Source of the DNA: Rhizobium deserti
Lineage (GTDB): Bacteria > Pseudomonadota > Alphaproteobacteria > Rhizobiales > Rhizobiaceae
Reading direction: 5' to 3'
NCBI RefSeq assembly: GCF_004358025.1
Contig: NZ_SMTL01000001.1
Location: forward strand, 930,001 to 994,000
Length of the DNA stretch: 64,000 bases
Shown piece after piece: positions 8,307 to 17,127 of this stretch. How positions within the stretch are numbered: the first letter of the stretch is position 1; every line of letters begins with the position of its first letter. The position numbers were made by a program, and so were the translations under genes. Below the pieces are notes generated by a model. That model was not told the DNA's origin and did no database searches. It worked only from the letters and a program-made list of their open reading frames with translations.

Positions 8307-8340
8307 ACCGGTCCGGGCTTCCCCGGACCGGTTTTTCTTT
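8307..8340 (+). terminator. Intrinsic terminator after the nucleotidase-LysM gene
   Basis: An 11-bp perfect stem, ACCGGTCCGGG (8307-8317) with CCCGGACCGGT (8322-8332), CTTC loop, then TTTTCTTT. It separates this gene from hemH. Confidence 0.95.
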
Positions 8341-8356
8341 CTAGAAACACTCTAAA
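8340..8356. promoter_or_regulatory. ICE-like Irr operator upstream of hemH
   Basis: TCTAGAA-ACA-CTCTAAA matches the rhizobial iron control element consensus TTTAGAA-N3-TTCTAAA at 12 of 14 defined positions. It lies 61 bp before the hemH ATG and directly after the previous terminator, where a hemH promoter must be. Irr, a Fur-family regulator that senses haem biosynthesis, binds ICE sites in Rhizobiales, so an Irr site at the ferrochelatase gene is biologically sensible. Assignment is by eye only. Confidence 0.5.
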
Positions 8357-8417
8357 TAAGCTGCCATGCGCGCGCGGCCACGCGGGCCTTGGCATACCAC
8401 CATTGAGAGTGTTCGCC

Positions 8418-9449
8418 ATGAATATGATTTCCGCCATGCCATCCGGCCATCCGAAGATCCGCTTCGGCAAGGTCGGCGTGCTGCTCGTCAACCTCGGTAC
8501 GCCGGACGGGACGGATTACTGGTCGATGCGGCGCTACCTGGCCGAATTCCTGTCGGACAAGCGGGTGATCGAATGGTCGCGGCTCTACTGGTACCCGATC
8601 CTCTACGGCATCGTCCTGAACAAGCGGCCGCAGAAGGTCGGCAAGGCTTACGAGGAGATCTGGAACAAGGACCTCAACGAAAGCTATCTGCGCACCTTTA
8701 CCCGCAGCCAGGGACAACTGATGGGAGAGCGCCTGAAGGACCTGCCGAATGTCGTGGTCGATTGGGCGATGCGCTATGGCAAGCCGTCGATTGCAGAGCG
8801 CATCGACGCGCTGAAGGAACAGGGTTGCGAGAAGATCCTGCTCTTCCCGCTTTATCCGCAATATGCGGCATCGACGACGGCGACCGTCAACGACAAGGCA
8901 TTTGAGCACCTGATGAAGCTGCGCTGGCAGCCCGCGATCCGCACCGTGCCGCCCTATCATGACGATGCTGCCTATATCGATGCCCTGGCAAATTCGGTCC
9001 GCAGCAAGCTCGCTACGCTCGACTGGGAACCGGAAATGCTGCTGGCCTCCTTCCATGGAATTCCGCAATCCTATTTCCGGGCCGGAGATCCCTATTACTG
9101 CCATTGCCAGAAGACCGGCCGGCTGCTTGGCGAGGCGCTTGGCCTGACCGGCAAGAATTTCATGGTCACCTTCCAGTCCCGCTTCGGACCGGAGGAATGG
9201 CTGCAGCCCTATACGGACAAGACGGTCGAAAAGCTGGCGCAGGACGGCATCAAGCGCATCGCGGTGATGAACCCCGGTTTCGTGTCCGATTGTCTTGAGA
9301 CCCTGGAGGAAATCGCCGGCGAAGCTGGCGAGATCTTCCACCATAACGGCGGCGAGAAGTTCGTGCATATTCCCTGCCTCAACGACAGCGAGGGCGGCAT
9401 GAACGTGCTGGAAACGGTGGTGCGCCGGGAACTGCAGGGCTGGGTTTGA
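8418..9449 (+). CDS. hemH: Ferrochelatase
   Basis: A 343-residue ferrochelatase, which inserts Fe2+ into protoporphyrin IX in the last step of protohaem synthesis. Family blocks are VGVLLVNLGTPDG, YLAEFLSDKRVIEW, LYPQYAASTTATV, the signature ASFHGIPQSYFRAGDPYYCH with the active-site His, and MNPGFVSDCLETLEEI carrying the conserved Glu. The start is the ATG at 8418 (MNMISAMPSGHP); upstream in-frame codons belong to a shadow of the previous gene. The ribosome site GAGAG is modest, and AACACTCT at 8346-8353 is complementary to AGAGTGTT at 8406-8413, which covers it. It is followed after 13 bp by a lipoprotein gene in the same direction. Confidence 0.97.
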   Translation: MNMISAMPSGHPKIRFGKVGVLLVNLGTPDGTDYWSMRRYLAEFLSDKRVIEWSRLYWYPILYGIVLNKRPQKVGKAYEEIWNKDLNESYLRTFTRSQGQLMGERLKDLPNVVVDWAMRYGKPSIAERIDALKEQGCEKILLFPLYPQYAASTTATVNDKAFEHLMKLRWQPAIRTVPPYHDDAAYIDALANSVRSKLATLDWEPEMLLASFHGIPQSYFRAGDPYYCHCQKTGRLLGEALGLTGKNFMVTFQSRFGPEEWLQPYTDKTVEKLAQDGIKRIAVMNPGFVSDCLETLEEIAGEAGEIFHHNGGEKFVHIPCLNDSEGGMNVLETVVRRELQGWV

Positions 9450-9462
9450 CGAAAGGAAAAAC

Positions 9463-10011
9463 GTGCAAGGAGCGAGCGCCAAAACTCCCTGGGCATTATG
9501 GTGTGCATTTGCTTTGAGTAGCTGCTCAGAGGCGGATAGCACTGCCAAGGTGCCGCAACGGTTCGCCGAGGCGGCCTGCCCATTCACGGTTGAGATCCCC
9601 GCTCCTTTAAAGCTTGATGCCGACAGTCCCGAAACGATTTCCTATGACGCCGATGGGAAGCTGGTTTCTGCTTCTTGGAGCGGAAGGGATACGGAGGTGA
9701 TGTTGATGTGCACCGGCAACCTGCAATATCGGCTGGATGAAGGCTATGAAGAAAACACCTGCAGCGCCACCAATCCAAACCTCGTCGTGGGCAGCATCTG
9801 CGGTCGGACCCAGAAGTTCGGGGGCGTGGAAGTAGCATTCCCAACCGACGATCCGGCCGCTGGCGTCAAATATTTCTCGCTTTATGTCGGCCACAAGGAA
9901 GGCAAAGGAAAGGTTACCCTCCGCGTCGCGTCGACCAGATCCTCAGTCGACGAAACGGAGCGGAAGCGCATCGATCTCCTCGCCGATACCATCTACGCGA
10001 CCATCCGCTAG
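9463..10011 (+). CDS. Hypothetical lipoprotein
   Basis: A 182-residue protein that I do not recognise. The GTG start at 9463 follows GAAAGGAAAA. The N-terminus has a short hydrophobic stretch (WALWCAFALSSC) that resembles a lipobox, with mature Cys at about residue 21 followed by SEAD. The remainder is soluble and contains several Cys residues (ACPF, MCTGN, NTCSA, GSICGRT) that may form disulfides in the periplasm. The end, ETERKRIDLLADTIYATIR, looks helical. It lies 13 bp after hemH, so cotranscription is likely, but a role in haem metabolism is not shown. The stop is 17 bp from a truncated monooxygenase relic. Confidence 0.6.
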   Translation: MQGASAKTPWALWCAFALSSCSEADSTAKVPQRFAEAACPFTVEIPAPLKLDADSPETISYDADGKLVSASWSGRDTEVMLMCTGNLQYRLDEGYEENTCSATNPNLVVGSICGRTQKFGGVEVAFPTDDPAAGVKYFSLYVGHKEGKGKVTLRVASTRSSVDETERKRIDLLADTIYATIR

Positions 10012-10027
10012 ATTGCGGTGGGCGATG

Positions 10028-10135
10028 TCAGCGGCAGTTGGATGCCTTGCGCACCGACAGGCCCATCTTCGTGAGCCAGAGGGCCAGCACCAGCCCTGTG
10101 GGGCCGGCACCTGCAATCAAGACGTCATGGCGCAT
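10028..10135 (-). pseudogene. Stub of an FAD-binding aromatic monooxygenase (N-terminal 35 codons)
   Basis: On the minus strand an ATG opens MRHDVLIAGAGPTGLVLALW, an intact dinucleotide-binding GxGxxG beta-alpha segment typical of PHBH-type flavin monooxygenases. It continues LTKMGLSVRK and then stops at TGA after 35 residues, where the parent family continues for about 350-500. The rest of the gene is absent; the adjacent DNA belongs to the hypothetical lipoprotein. This is best read as a deletion relic rather than a functional small protein. Confidence 0.7.
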
Positions 10136-10194
10136 GAAACACTCTCCCCCTGGCTCGCCTCAAGATGAGGCGAAGAGGCCTAAAGCGCAATGTG

Positions 10195-10905
10195 TTACCG
10201 CACCTCCTCGGCCTTGAAACCTTCCGTCGCCGCCTTCCAGAACTCCGGATCTTCATAGGCCGTCGGGTCGTCCACGCCGGCAAGGTGAAACGCTTCCCGG
10301 CGTTCGACGCAGGTGCCGCACCGGCCGCAATGCAGATCTCCGCCCTTGTAGCAGGACCAGGTCTCGGCAAACGGCGTGCCATGCAAAGCCCCGTCCGTGA
10401 CGATCTCGGCCTTGGAGCCGTTGACGTAGGGCGCCAGCAGCCGCACGGATGCATAGCCGTCGAGCGCCCTGTCCTGCATTGCCTGGAAAGCCGCAATGAA
10501 ATCCGGGCGGCAGTCTGGGTAGATGAAGTGATCGCCACCATGCACGGCAATTGCCACCGCATCCGCCTGCCGGGCGGGGGCGACGCCGAAGGCGACCGAA
10601 AGCATGATGGCATTGCGATTGGGAACCACGGTGACGCGCATGGTCTCCTCCGCATAATGCCCATCCGGCACGGCAACGTCATCGGTGAGTGCCGACCCGG
10701 TCAGCTTGCTGCCGACCGCTCGCATGTCGATGACATCGTGGAAGACGCCGAGGCGCTTGGCACAGGTCCTGGCATAGTCCAGTTCCTTGCGGTGGCGCTG
10801 GCCGTAGTCGAAGGAGATGAGGCCGATAAGTCCGCCTTCATCCGCCACGCGATGCGCGAGAGAGACGGAATCGAGACCGCCGGAGCAGACAACGATGGTT
10901 TTCAT
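10195..10905 (-). CDS. queC: 7-cyano-7-deazaguanine (preQ0) synthase
   Basis: A 236-residue QueC, which converts 7-carboxy-7-deazaguanine to preQ0 using ATP and ammonia in queuosine biosynthesis. The PP-loop SGGLDS is at residues 8-13, followed by FDYGQRHRKEL. VVPNRNAIMLS and HGGDHFIYPDCRPDF are also conserved. The zinc site CYKGGDLHCGRCGTC lies near the C-terminus. The ATG has AAGGATC upstream. I saw no queD or queE neighbours, and no preQ1-riboswitch-like element in the 140 bp upstream. An in-frame upstream extension is not supported. Confidence 0.96.
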   Translation of the reverse strand: MKTIVVCSGGLDSVSLAHRVADEGGLIGLISFDYGQRHRKELDYARTCAKRLGVFHDVIDMRAVGSKLTGSALTDDVAVPDGHYAEETMRVTVVPNRNAIMLSVAFGVAPARQADAVAIAVHGGDHFIYPDCRPDFIAAFQAMQDRALDGYASVRLLAPYVNGSKAEIVTDGALHGTPFAETWSCYKGGDLHCGRCGTCVERREAFHLAGVDDPTAYEDPEFWKAATEGFKAEEVR

Positions 10906-11047
10906 GGGCGTGATCCTTGTTTTGACCGGGTAGGCTGCGACCGGTAATGAGCCTCTTCGTCTAGAACGACCCGGAATGCTTGTGAAGACAGCTTCGCTTG
11001 AATAGGATCGCCGCACCGAGACAGATCGGATTGGGCGGAGGATTTAG

Positions 11048-12085
11048 ATGGTGCTGGGTGGATTCGATATCGTTGTCATCGGCGTGGTACTGCTCGCCAT
11101 TCTGGTTCTGTTTGCAGCAATCAAGACGGTGCCGCAGGGCTATCGCTACACGGTGGAACGGTTCGGCCGCTACACCCGCACGCTCGACCCCGGCCTCAAC
11201 CTGTTGACTCCCTTCATCGAACGCATCGGCGTTCGCATGAATGTCATGGAGCAGGTCCTCAGCATCCCGACCCAGGAAGTGATCACCAAGGACAATGCCA
11301 GCGTTTCCGCCGACGCGGTTGCCTTTTATCAGGTGCTCAATCCGGCCCAGGCCGCCTACCAGATTTCCAATCTGGAAAACGCCATCCAGAACCTGACCAT
11401 GACCAATATCCGGTCGGTGATGGGTTCGATGGATCTGGACGAACTGCTGTCCAACCGCGAAGTGATCAACGAACGGCTGCTGCGGGTCGTGGATGAAGCG
11501 GTCGGCCCCTGGGGCATCAAGGTCACCCGTGTCGAGATCAAGGACATCCAGCCGCCGGCGGATCTTGTAGCGGCAATGGGCCGTCAGATGAAGGCCGAGC
11601 GCGAGAAGCGAGCCCAGGTTCTGGAGGCGGAAGGCTCACGAAACGCTCAGATCCTGCGGGCCGAAGGCTCCAAGCAGGCAGCGGTGCTGGAAGCCGAAGG
11701 CAAGCGGGAAGCGGCCTTCCGCGAGGCCGAAGCCCGTGAGCGTCTCGCTGACGCGGAAGCGAAGGCCACTCAGGCCGTTTCGCAGGCCATTGCGGCGGGT
11801 GATGTGCAGGCCATCAACTACTTTGTGGCGCAAAAATATACCGAGGCACTGGTCGCAATCGGCAAGGCGCCGAATTCCAAGATCGTCCTGATGCCGCTGG
11901 AAGCATCGTCCATCATCGGTTCGCTCGGCGGCATCGGTGCGATTGCCAAGGAAGTTTTCGGTGATGGTTCCGCGCCCGCCACCCCGCCTCGCCCGCCGGC
12001 GGCGCCCCGGCAGCAGACGGTTCCGCGTACCATGCCGGCGTTTACGACCAATCCCGCGCCGAACTCTTCATCGTCCGAGACTTAA
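11048..12085 (+). CDS. SPFH/band-7 membrane protein (stomatin/QmcA-like)
   Basis: A 345-residue SPFH protein. One N-terminal transmembrane helix (about residues 5-25) is followed by the band-7 domain: [46 protein letters not shown] long Ala/Glu-rich coiled coil follows (about 175-255, repeats of [23 protein letters not shown]). The C-terminus is a Pro-rich, probably disordered tail. Such proteins form oligomeric membrane microdomain scaffolds. The NfeD-family gene follows six bases after the stop, the standard SPFH-NfeD pairing, which supports joint function in membrane quality control. Confidence 0.93.
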   Translation: MVLGGFDIVVIGVVLLAILVLFAAIKTVPQGYRYTVERFGRYTRTLDPGLNLLTPFIERIGVRMNVMEQVLSIPTQEVITKDNASVSADAVAFYQVLNPAQAAYQISNLENAIQNLTMTNIRSVMGSMDLDELLSNREVINERLLRVVDEAVGPWGIKVTRVEIKDIQPPADLVAAMGRQMKAEREKRAQVLEAEGSRNAQILRAEGSKQAAVLEAEGKREAAFREAEARERLADAEAKATQAVSQAIAAGDVQAINYFVAQKYTEALVAIGKAPNSKIVLMPLEASSIIGSLGGIGAIAKEVFGDGSAPATPPRPPAAPRQQTVPRTMPAFTTNPAPNSSSSET

Positions 12086-12090
12086 AGGCC

Positions 12091-12549
12091 ATGCTGCACG
12101 AGATGATAAACGGTCTTGGCCCCTGGAGCTGGTGGATACTGGGTCTTGTGCTGCTTGCAGCCGAGCTTGCCGCACCGGGCGTCTTCCTGATCTGGATCGG
12201 CTTGGCGGCCATCATACTCGGCGTGCTGTCGCTTGTGTTCTGGGAAGCGGCCTTCTGGAGCTGGCAGCTGCAGCTTTTGATCTTTGCCGCCCTCTCCGTC
12301 GCCTTCGCACTTGCGGGACGCCGCATCTATGCCGGTCGTCACCAGCCGAGTGACGAGCCGCTGCTGAACCGCCGCGGCGAAAGCCTCGTCGGCCGCACAT
12401 CAATTCTTGCCGAGCCGATCAGCGAAGGGCGCGGCCGCATCCGTCTCGACGATACCTGGTGGCCTGTCATGGGGCCGGACCTTCCCGCCGGCACGCGCGT
12501 GATGGTGACTGAAGCGTGCGGCCGCAGCCTGACCGTGGAAGCAGCCTGA
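12091..12549 (+). CDS. NfeD-family membrane protein
   Basis: A 152-residue short NfeD protein. Three closely spaced transmembrane helices fill residues 10-70 (WWILGLVLLAAELAAPGVFL is typical). The cytosolic C-terminal part has the OB-fold beta-strand pattern (RGESLVGRTSILAEPISEG, GRIRLDDTWWPVMGPDLPAG, VTEACGRSLTVE). It lacks the ClpP-like protease domain of long NfeD proteins. It partners with the SPFH protein just upstream. The gene ends in a short intergenic gap facing kdsD. Confidence 0.92.
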   Translation: MLHEMINGLGPWSWWILGLVLLAAELAAPGVFLIWIGLAAIILGVLSLVFWEAAFWSWQLQLLIFAALSVAFALAGRRIYAGRHQPSDEPLLNRRGESLVGRTSILAEPISEGRGRIRLDDTWWPVMGPDLPAGTRVMVTEACGRSLTVEAA

Positions 12550-12570
12550 AGAAGGCCATTACCTGTCCCC

Positions 12571-12587
12571 GATCAGCCAAGCTGATC
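12571..12587. terminator. Short hairpin between convergent nfeD and kdsD
   Basis: GATCAGC-CAA-GCTGATC is a perfect 7-bp stem between the two convergent stops. On the plus strand it is followed by TTGCTT, so the U-tract is weak. It is the only terminator-like structure in this 66-bp gap. Confidence 0.4.
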
Positions 12588-12615
12588 TTGCTTAGGCATA
12601 GTCTTTATAGATGCC

Positions 12616-13617
12616 TCAGGCGACTCCGACCCGCAGCAGGTCGTGGAAATGTACGATGCCGATCGGGCGATTTTCTTCATTGACGACAATCAGCGCGCCA
12701 ATGCTGTACTTGTTGAGCAGAGCCATGGCTGCCGTAGCCAGCGTGTCCTTGCCGACGGTTTTCGGATTTTCCGTCATCCAGTCGTCGACGACGGCTTCCT
12801 TGAGATTGACATCGAGGTGACGGGCAATGTCACCGTCGGTCACCACGCCGCATAGGCGTCCGTCTTCGTCGACGATGCCGACGCAGCCGAACCGTTTGCG
12901 TGAAAGCTCGTCGATGGCATCGGGCATGGACGTGCCGAGCTTCACCAGCGGCAGGCGCTCACCGGTATGCATGAGGTCGCTGACATGGCTGAGCATGGCG
13001 CCCAGCTTGCCGCCTGGATGGTAAACGCGAAAGTCTGTCGCTGAAAAGCCTCGTGCCTCGAGCAGAGCCACCGCCAGCGCATCGCCGAGCGCAAGCTGCA
13101 TCAGCGTCGAGGTGGTCGGCGCCAGGCCATGCGGGCAGGCTTCCTGCTCGCGCGGCAGAAGGAGAACCAGATCGGCCGCACGCGCAAGCGTCGACGCCTC
13201 GCCGGAGGTGATCGCGATCAACGGAATGGAAAAGCGGCGTGTAAAGGCAACGATGCCCTGGAGCTCAGCAGTTTCCCCGCCCCATGACAATGCCAGCACC
13301 ACATCACCCGGCGCAATCATGCCGAGATCGCCGTGATTGGCTTCCACCGGATGAACGAAAAAGGCAGGCGTGCCCGTCGAGGCGAGACTGGCGGCAATCT
13401 TTCGCCCGATATGGCCGCTCTTGCCGATTCCTGTCACGATAACCCGGCCGTCGATCTCGCCGATCATCGTGGTGACCTTGCGGAAGACATCCCCAAGGCC
13501 GTTTTGCAGGGATCGTTCCAGGGCATCAAGTCCCTGTTTTCCAAAAGCGACCGTCCTCAGGGCAGAGTCGATCACGTCATTTTCGACGAGTTGTAAAGCT
13601 CTTTTGATCATCGGCAT
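12616..13617 (-). CDS. kdsD: Arabinose-5-phosphate isomerase (KpsF/GutQ family)
   Basis: A 333-residue sugar isomerase that interconverts D-ribulose 5-phosphate and D-arabinose 5-phosphate, the first step toward Kdo for lipopolysaccharide. The SIS domain (about residues 30-190) has VIVTGIGKSGHIGRKIAASL, TGTPAFFVHPVEANHGDLGM and PHGLAPTTSTLMQLALGDAL. It is followed by FRVYHPGGKLGAML and two CBS modules (about 205-265 and 275-333). Order and length match the family. A second ATG two codons downstream (MIKRA) could also be used. It is divergent from the outer-membrane protein at 13755. Confidence 0.95.
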   Translation of the reverse strand: MPMIKRALQLVENDVIDSALRTVAFGKQGLDALERSLQNGLGDVFRKVTTMIGEIDGRVIVTGIGKSGHIGRKIAASLASTGTPAFFVHPVEANHGDLGMIAPGDVVLALSWGGETAELQGIVAFTRRFSIPLIAITSGEASTLARAADLVLLLPREQEACPHGLAPTTSTLMQLALGDALAVALLEARGFSATDFRVYHPGGKLGAMLSHVSDLMHTGERLPLVKLGTSMPDAIDELSRKRFGCVGIVDEDGRLCGVVTDGDIARHLDVNLKEAVVDDWMTENPKTVGKDTLATAAMALLNKYSIGALIVVNEENRPIGIVHFHDLLRVGVA

Positions 13618-13695
13618 GGCTTAGACCTTTTGACCGGCCAAGTCCATCCGGTTTCCCCTCCTGGCCAAAACCCGAACCCAAATGGCAAGTCGAAA

Positions 13696-13726
13696 CCAAA
13701 CGTTAACCACGAGGCTTTACGTTTGG
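13696..13726. promoter_or_regulatory. Inverted repeat upstream of the beta-barrel protein gene
   Basis: CCAAACGT (13696-13703) and ACGTTTGG (13719-13726) are perfect inverted copies with a 15-base spacer, 28 bp before the ATG at 13755. The spacer begins TTAACCAC-like after the left arm, faintly like a CtrA half site. A repressor or activator dyad is plausible, but no family is recognised. Confidence 0.35.
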
Positions 13727-13754
13727 GTAAGCATTCCGATCGCCAGGCAGGCCC

Positions 13755-15323
13755 ATGAAGAGCAATACGATATCAGGCACGACGCTGAACCGGCGCCGGA
13801 AGGCTCTCGGCCTGCTGCTCGCCTGTTCGGCGCTGGGCTCACCTCTACTTTCCCCCCTTCTGGCAACGGCGCAGACGCTCTTTCCCTCGCAGGCCAGCCC
13901 GCTTCCCGGGCTCTCCGATCAGCAGTTCGGCACAGCCGGCACGACAACGGTCACCACCAATGCGGGGACGACAACCGGCTCGGCGTTGCCAAGCGCGAAT
14001 GCTGGCACCGCACCCGGAACCGGAACCGAGAATGAGTCCGGAAGCGAGGCCCCAGCCACGCCCACCAGTCCGCAAGCTTCCGCGGCAGCTGAGCGTGATA
14101 CACCTTTCGAGGAGGATCTGAACCAGCCCTACGACCAGTCGCTGGATGCCGATAGCGGGGCAGGACCGATCGACCAGCAGGAGCAGCCGCGCGTACCGGG
14201 TGATCCGACCGGGATACGGCTTGGCACGTTCATGCTCCGGCCATCCGTCAACCAGAGCATCAATACCGAGATCACCCGATCCGGCGGCGCCAAGCTGACC
14301 CGCAACTATCTCGCTACCGGCATTCGAGGCAGCCTGTCTTCCGACTGGTCGCGCCATTCCCTGACGGTCACCGGCGACGGCACTTTCGAGAAGGACTTGA
14401 GCGGCGGGAAAAGAAATTTCGAACCCGAGGGCACGATTGCGGCCGACCTTCGGCTCGATCTTGCAGACGACACGATCGCGCATGTGACCGGCGGATACAG
14501 CTTCGCGCGCGAAGACAATGACGATCCCAATGCGGTTGGGGGTGCTACGGAGCAATCCGGCGTCCACCAGTTCAATGGCGGGCTCTCGGTCGAACGGGAT
14601 CTCGGCCTCATCCGCGGGCTTGCTGCGCTGGACGCTACCCGCTACATCTATACCGATGCAGAGCTTTCCGGTGGCAATGTCATCAGCATGAAGGATCGTA
14701 ACCGCAGCGGTGTCGACGGGCGCTTGCGCCTCGGCTACGAGCTTTCACCGGCGCTCATTCCTTTCGCGGAAGTTGCAGCTGGCCATACCTTCTACGACCG
14801 CCGTCGCGACAGTTCGGGTTATGAACGCTCATCGCAGAGCTATGCGGCGCGCAGCGGCGTCGAGTTCGATTTTGGCGAAAAGCTGCGCGGCGAGATCGGC
14901 ACCGGCTATCAAGTAGTCGACTATGACGATAGCCGGCTGAACTCGATCGACGCGCTGACCCTGGACGGGAATGCCACCTGGTCGCCGCAGCGCGGCACCG
15001 ACGTCAATCTTGGCCTGCGAACCTCTGTGCAGGATACGACGACTGCCGGCGAGAGCGGCTGGGTCGAATATGAACTGACCGCAGCGCTGGCGCATGAAAT
15101 GCGCGACAACCTCATCGGCCGATTGAGCGGCAGCACCGTCCTGCGTGACTTCCAAGGCGGCACCAGCGACGGAAAGACTTGGGTCGCCGGGGCTGGTCTG
15201 ACCTGGGCAATCAACCCCTATCTCGATGTGACGGGGGATGTCGAATACGAACAAAGCAGCGGCAGCGACAGCTCCGACCAAGACATCATCCGTGCGGGGC
15301 TAGGACTGACGCTAAAGCGATAG
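13755..15323 (+). CDS. Outer-membrane beta-barrel protein (BBP2-type)
   Basis: A 522-residue exported protein. The signal peptide is about residues 1-40 (basic NRRRK, hydrophobic core, cleavage near ATA-QT). A low-complexity Thr/Ala/Gly/Pro region (about 45-115) and an acidic stretch follow. From about residue 150 there is a series of alternating beta-strands ending in aromatic or charged turns: TFMLRPSVNQSINTEIT, HSLTVTGDGTFEKDL, DLRLDLADDTIAHVTGGYSF, LGLRTSVQDTT, DVTGDVEYEQSSGSD. This resembles the putative beta-barrel porin 2 group associated with cell-surface polysaccharide loci in rhizobia. It stands alone here; substrate unknown. Confidence 0.75.
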   Translation: MKSNTISGTTLNRRRKALGLLLACSALGSPLLSPLLATAQTLFPSQASPLPGLSDQQFGTAGTTTVTTNAGTTTGSALPSANAGTAPGTGTENESGSEAPATPTSPQASAAAERDTPFEEDLNQPYDQSLDADSGAGPIDQQEQPRVPGDPTGIRLGTFMLRPSVNQSINTEITRSGGAKLTRNYLATGIRGSLSSDWSRHSLTVTGDGTFEKDLSGGKRNFEPEGTIAADLRLDLADDTIAHVTGGYSFAREDNDDPNAVGGATEQSGVHQFNGGLSVERDLGLIRGLAALDATRYIYTDAELSGGNVISMKDRNRSGVDGRLRLGYELSPALIPFAEVAAGHTFYDRRRDSSGYERSSQSYAARSGVEFDFGEKLRGEIGTGYQVVDYDDSRLNSIDALTLDGNATWSPQRGTDVNLGLRTSVQDTTTAGESGWVEYELTAALAHEMRDNLIGRLSGSTVLRDFQGGTSDGKTWVAGAGLTWAINPYLDVTGDVEYEQSSGSDSSDQDIIRAGLGLTLKR

Positions 15324-15720
15324 GGCTAATCATTTCCGATGCTTGCGCAAACTGAAGAGTTCACCTTTCCGTGATCTCAAAGCCGGAAGCGTCGCGTTAA
15401 CGACAGGCCTGAGTGCCTTGATAGTGAGCGTAATCTGTCTCACGCGCTTAATGCCTCAGGAAGCTTTCGACATCTTGCCATCCGAACCCAAGTGATCGAT
15501 CGAATCTTGCGCACTGGCTTAAAGCGGTAAGGGTTAGGATGGCGCGCTATGCATGGGCTGCATACCTGCTCCGCGAGATACCCCGAAACGAACTGGCGGC
15601 ATGATCGGCCGAAATTCAGATCCTATCTTTCCAACTGTGAGCATATGCAACATATACGCCCTGAGCGGCACATTTCTGCCGCAATGCAGCATGGCTGCAG
15701 GCTTAAATCAGAGGTATAAA
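15324..15720. other. Non-coding gap before the sugar transporter
   Basis: Nearly 400 bp with no convincing gene. The frame of the downstream transporter extends upstream to about 15553 but has no ribosome site or signal-like sequence there. A short hyphenated palindrome, CTGCATAC/GCATGGGCTGCAT-like, occurs around 15550-15570, and ATGCAGCATGGCTGCAG occurs at 15684-15700. I could not assign a promoter or an RNA. Confidence 0.4.
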
Positions 15721-17007
15721 GTGGCTAGTTATTCGAGTGACAGCTTGTCCGGACGTCCTTCGTCGTCCGCCGGCACAGGCACAAACAACTATCAATTCGC
15801 TCTCGTTGCGTTGACGTCCCTGTTTTTCATGTGGGGTTTCATTACCTGCCTGAACGACATTCTCATTCCGCACCTGAAGAACGTATTTTCGCTGAACTAC
15901 ACCCAATCCATGTTGATTCAGCTCTGCTTCTTCGGGGCCTATTTCGTGGTGTCATTGCCTGCCGGCGCGCTCGTCAAGCGCATCAGCTACAAATGGGGCA
16001 TCGTCGTCGGGCTCTTGGTTGCCGCAATCGGCTGCGCGCTCTTCATCCCGGCCGCCAGCTATCGCGTCTATGCGCTGTTCCTGGGCGCGCTCTTCGTTCT
16101 GGCAACTGGCGTCACCATTCTGCAGGTCGCCGCAAATCCCTATGTGACCGAACTGGGGGCGCCGGAAACCGCTTCCAGCCGCTTGACGCTGACCCAAGCC
16201 TTCAACTCGCTGGGCACCACAGTGGCACCGCTGTTTGGCGCCTTCCTCATCCTGTCGGCTGCCGCAGCCGACATCCAGAACGCCACGCCGGAGCAGATCG
16301 AAACCCTGCGCATTGCCGAAGCCGGCGCCGTGCGCTTCCCCTACATGATCCTTGCCATCGCCTTTCTGGTACTGGCCGCCATCTTCGCGGCGCTGAAGCT
16401 GCCAAAGGTGGAAGAGGCTGAAGCGGACGTTGCCGGCCATGCGGCAGGCGGCTCGGCATGGTCCTACCGGCATCTGGTTCTTGGCGCGGTCGGCATCTTT
16501 CTATATGTCGGCGCGGAGGTGAGCATTGGAAGCTTCCTCGTCAACTATCTGGCCGAACCCACCATCGCCAATATGCCGGAGGCGGAAGCTGCCCATTACG
16601 TTGCCTATTTCTGGGGCGGCGCCATGATCGGTCGTTTTATCGGCTCCTTTGCCATGCGCTATGTGGACGACGGCAAGGCCTTGGCCTTCAACGCCGTGAT
16701 GGCGATCGCCTTGTTGCTGCTGACGGTCTTTGCGGGTGGCACGCTTGCCATGTGGGCCGTTCTCGCAGTCGGACTGTTCAACTCGATCATGTTCCCGACG
16801 ATCTTCAGCCTGGCCTTGAAGGGGCTCGGCCGTTACACCAGCCAGGGCTCGGGCATCCTGTGCCTGGCCATCGTCGGCGGTGCGCTTCTGCCGGTGGTAC
16901 AAGGCGGTCTCGCCGATACGATCGGCATTCACCTCGCCTTCCTGATGCCGGTGGTCTGCTACCTCTACATCGCCTTCTACGGCATCAAGGGTCACAAGCC
17001 GGCCTGA
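15721..17007 (+). CDS. gluP: Sugar MFS transporter, glucose/galactose (FucP/GluP) family
   Basis: A 428-residue major-facilitator proton symporter of the FHS (FucP/GluP) group, with 12 transmembrane helices. Markers are [20 protein letters not shown] with DILIPHLKN in the first helix-loop, [59 protein letters not shown], and [19 protein letters not shown]. The GTG at 15721 is chosen because AGAGG lies six bases upstream and it gives the family's usual N-terminus; the longer frame adds about 56 non-conserved residues. Likely substrates are glucose and galactose. The exact sugar is inferred from family only. Confidence 0.88.
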   Translation: MASYSSDSLSGRPSSSAGTGTNNYQFALVALTSLFFMWGFITCLNDILIPHLKNVFSLNYTQSMLIQLCFFGAYFVVSLPAGALVKRISYKWGIVVGLLVAAIGCALFIPAASYRVYALFLGALFVLATGVTILQVAANPYVTELGAPETASSRLTLTQAFNSLGTTVAPLFGAFLILSAAAADIQNATPEQIETLRIAEAGAVRFPYMILAIAFLVLAAIFAALKLPKVEEAEADVAGHAAGGSAWSYRHLVLGAVGIFLYVGAEVSIGSFLVNYLAEPTIANMPEAEAAHYVAYFWGGAMIGRFIGSFAMRYVDDGKALAFNAVMAIALLLLTVFAGGTLAMWAVLAVGLFNSIMFPTIFSLALKGLGRYTSQGSGILCLAIVGGALLPVVQGGLADTIGIHLAFLMPVVCYLYIAFYGIKGHKPA

Positions 17008-17072
17008 TTGCGTTCCAGCAAGTGCGGCAAGGCAGGCATTGGTTGGCCTGTCTGTCGCACTGTCGGGCAAAG

Positions 17073-17103
17073 AAAAGCCCTGGCGTCATCGGCCAGGGCT
17101 TTT
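17073..17103. terminator. Bidirectional intrinsic terminator between gluP and galU
   Basis: AAAAGCCCTGGC (17073-17084) pairs with GCCAGGGCTTTT (17092-17103) around a 7-base loop. The A-run and T-run on either side make it work for both convergent genes. Confidence 0.92.
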
Positions 17104-17127
17104 CTTGTTCGACGAAGCAGATGCCTC

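Noticed and set aside
6299..8491. 730-codon open frame antisense to the nucleotidase-LysM gene
   Set aside because: It crosses the plus-strand terminator at 8307-8340 and reads the Ala/Pro linker as CRSRCC-type low complexity, so it is a shadow frame.
10906..11047. preQ1 riboswitch upstream of queC
   Set aside because: No preQ1-I pseudoknot pattern or A-rich tail before the start; only a normal AAGGA site is visible.
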